Part shown: positions 5,702-6,800 of the stretch, piece after piece
Position numbering within the stretch: position 1 is the stretch's first letter
How the letters are laid out: each line of letters begins with the position of its first letter
Source: Methanobacteriota archaeon
Lineage (GTDB): Archaea > Thermoplasmatota > Poseidoniia > MGIII > CG-Epi1
Length of the DNA: 6,800 nt
Direction: 5' to 3'
Assembly (NCBI GenBank): GCA_014240055.1
Contig: JAAZXP010000050.1
Coordinates: 1 to 6,800, forward strand
The notes under the pieces: generated by a model
Told to the model about the DNA's origin: nothing
What the model saw: only the letters and a program-made list of their open reading frames with translations
The model's database searches: none
Program-made: the position numbers and the translations under genes

Positions 5702-6436
5702 CTAAGCAGCAGTCTGGCCACCATCAACTGTAATGATTGAACCTGTTGTCCATTCAGCTTCAGGACCGCAAAGATGCAATGCCATTGCAGCAATCTCCTC
5801 TGGTCTACCCATTCTTCCTATAGGCTGAACACGTTCTAACATTTTACGAGAAACATTACCTTTTGAAACTCTTTCAGCAACCATTGGAGTATCAACAACT
5901 GCAGGACAAATACAATTGACACGTATCTTTCCAGCTAAATCTAAAGCCATAGCCTTTGTTAGATTAACGACGCCTGCCTTAGATGCACAATAAGCAACTG
6001 CACCCCTCATTGATCTAAGACCCACTGTTGAAGAAATATTTAGAATTGAACTACCATTATTCATAAGTGGCAAAAAATTATTACTCATAAGAAACGGTCC
6101 TTTCAAATTGACATTTATTTGAAGGTCCCAATCTTCTTCAGTGGTATCAGTTATACTTCCGGGACGGATTAATCCTGCATTATTAACTAAAATATCCAAT
6201 TTTTCATGCTCTTTGGAAAACCATTCTGTCATCGATTTGATACCTTTAGAATCGCTAACATCTAATTGATAAGATTCGCAACTTAGTTTCGATGCTGCCT
6301 CTGATAATTCTGATTCATTCCGGCTACAAATTATGACTTTAGCTCCTTCATTCGTAAAGCGTTCAGCTATACCATAACCAATACCTTTGGAACCACCAGT
6401 AACGATTGCAATTTTACCTTCAAGTAAACCAGACAT
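5702..6436 (-). CDS. Short-chain dehydrogenase/reductase (classical SDR, FabG-like)
   Basis: This is a 244-residue cytosolic NAD(P)-dependent oxidoreductase of the classical SDR family. The Rossmann fold shows T13-G-G-S-K-G-I-G20, the D59-V acidic position and N85-N-A-G88. The catalytic residues are N110, S136, Y149 and K153 with the usual 13-residue S-to-Y spacing. C37-S-R39-N after the second strand favours NADP(H). The ending TVDGGQTAA and the PIGRMGRPEEIA segment are typical of FabG/glucose-dehydrogenase-like members. Length is normal and no key residue is missing. Substrate cannot be assigned: 3-oxoacyl thioesters, sugars and alcohols are all possible in this family. The ATG at 6434-6436 has no clear ribosome-binding site. 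It is 30 nt from the upstream surface-protein gene and 25 nt from the J-domain gene, which suggests a shared transcript. Confidence 0.88.
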   Translation of the reverse strand: MSGLLEGKIAIVTGGSKGIGYGIAERFTNEGAKVIICSRNESELSEAASKLSCESYQLDVSDSKGIKSMTEWFSKEHEKLDILVNNAGLIRPGSITDTTEEDWDLQINVNLKGPFLMSNNFLPLMNNGSSILNISSTVGLRSMRGAVAYCASKAGVVNLTKAMALDLAGKIRVNCICPAVVDTPMVAERVSKGNVSRKMLERVQPIGRMGRPEEIAAMALHLCGPEAEWTTGSIITVDGGQTAA

Positions 6437-6466
6437 TAGCGGCCTATTGATGGCAGACTAAAGTGT

Positions 6467-6800
6467 TTATCTTCTTCTGAAAGCAATTATTGCTATTGCA
6501 CAAATAGATGCAAAGAAAGAAATTGAAGGAAGGAGTCCTTCGTCCTCATTGTTACTTTTGGGATCTTCTGTTTCATCTACAGGAACTATGCAAGCATCAT
6601 CAACTGTATCCTTATTTTCATCAGTTATCTCTGTAGGGCAGAATCCAGATTGTTCTTTAGTCTCATTGTTATCTGAAGTTTCATTCTCATTAGATGAGGT
6701 TTCATTTGATTCATCATCATTGGTTTCATTGTCGTTAGATGATGTTTCATTTGATTCACCATCATTGGTTTCATTTTCAGCTTCACTTTCTCCAGCAATT
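6467..6800 (-). CDS. Surface protein C-terminus with acidic repeat linker and C-terminal anchor (5' truncated)
   Basis: The reading frame is open from the window edge to a TAA at 6467-6469 and gives 110 residues. It begins with about 50 residues of very acidic, low-complexity Glu/Asn/Thr/Ser/Asp sequence that includes two copies of a 15-residue repeat. A short segment with two cysteines (G-F-C-P-T ... D-D-A-C-I-V-P, C-x15-C) follows, then another acidic stretch. It ends in a single hydrophobic helix (about 93-107) preceded by G-L-L-P-S-I-S and followed by R-R-R. A spacer, short Pro-containing motif, helix and basic tail is the layout of C-terminal membrane anchors and of archaeosortase-type (PGF-CTERM-like) sorting signals. 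The protein is thus probably exported and held at the cell surface, with the functional domains outside this window. The exact sorting class is not clear, since the motif is not a standard PGF. The gap to the SDR is 30 nt. Confidence 0.78.
   Translation of the reverse strand, partial: IAGESEAENETNDGESNETSSNDNETNDDESNETSSNENETSDNNETKEQSGFCPTEITDENKDTVDDACIVPVDETEDPKSNNEDEGLLPSISFFASICAIAIIAFRRR
6683..6772 (-). repeat. Two tandem 45-bp coding repeats in the surface-protein linker
   Basis: The units at 6728-6772 and 6683-6727 match at 41 of 45 bases and encode ETND(G/D)ESNETSSN(D/E)N. A shortened, diverged third copy (E-T-S-D-N-N-E-T) follows directly. Such units lengthen a stalk and can expand or contract by slippage or recombination. 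Confidence 0.85.

Noticed and set aside
6437..6466. Promoter for the SDR operon in the 30-nt gap
   Set aside because: No TATA-like or BRE-like sequence could be seen; the gap is too short to argue for an independent promoter.

Overview
The window looks like a piece of an AT-rich euryarchaeal genome. Four things point to Archaea: the gene order Rrp42 - ribosomal protein eL43 - RNA polymerase subunit P (Rpo12) - Pcc1 - prefoldin beta; a tRNA-Tyr with a C1-G72 pair; a canonical archaeal intron (bulge-helix-bulge) in that tRNA; and a cell-surface protein ending in a transmembrane helix plus RRR. The low GC, compact packing and acidic Asn/Thr/Ser/Glu-rich surface protein would suit marine Thermoplasmatota (Marine Group II/III-like). 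That placement is an inference from style, not from a search.

Plus strand, 1-3847. The cluster opens with the C-terminal part of exosome subunit Rrp42 (cut by the window edge). It continues through eL43, Rpo12, the KEOPS subunit Pcc1 and prefoldin beta. All junctions here are overlaps or gaps of at most 2 nt, so this is one transcription unit for RNA decay, translation, transcription, tRNA modification and protein folding. It runs on into a DHH/DHHA1 phosphoesterase (20-nt overlap with prefoldin beta). After 22 nt comes a multi-pass membrane protein with PrsW-type glutamic protease motifs and an unusual hydrophilic linker. Twelve bases after that stop codon sits the tRNA-Tyr(GTA) gene, with a 43-nt intron after position 37 and an encoded CCA.

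Minus strand, 6800-3869. Four genes point towards the tRNA, in transcription order: a surface protein truncated by the window edge (only its acidic repeat linker and C-terminal anchor are visible), a short-chain dehydrogenase/reductase (SDR), a 94-residue stand-alone J-domain protein, and a DHA2-type MFS transporter. The J-protein stop and transporter start share an ATGA, implying translational coupling. SDR to J-protein is a 25-nt gap, so SDR-J-MFS is probably one operon. The two strands converge at about 3848-3869, where oligo-T tracts lie on both strands.

No stretch longer than 300 bases lacks a gene. No insertion sequence, CRISPR array or replication origin was seen. The most unusual parts are the co-translated J-domain/MFS pair, the PrsW-like protein with its linker, and the repeat-bearing anchored surface protein. 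None of them amounts to proof of a new system.
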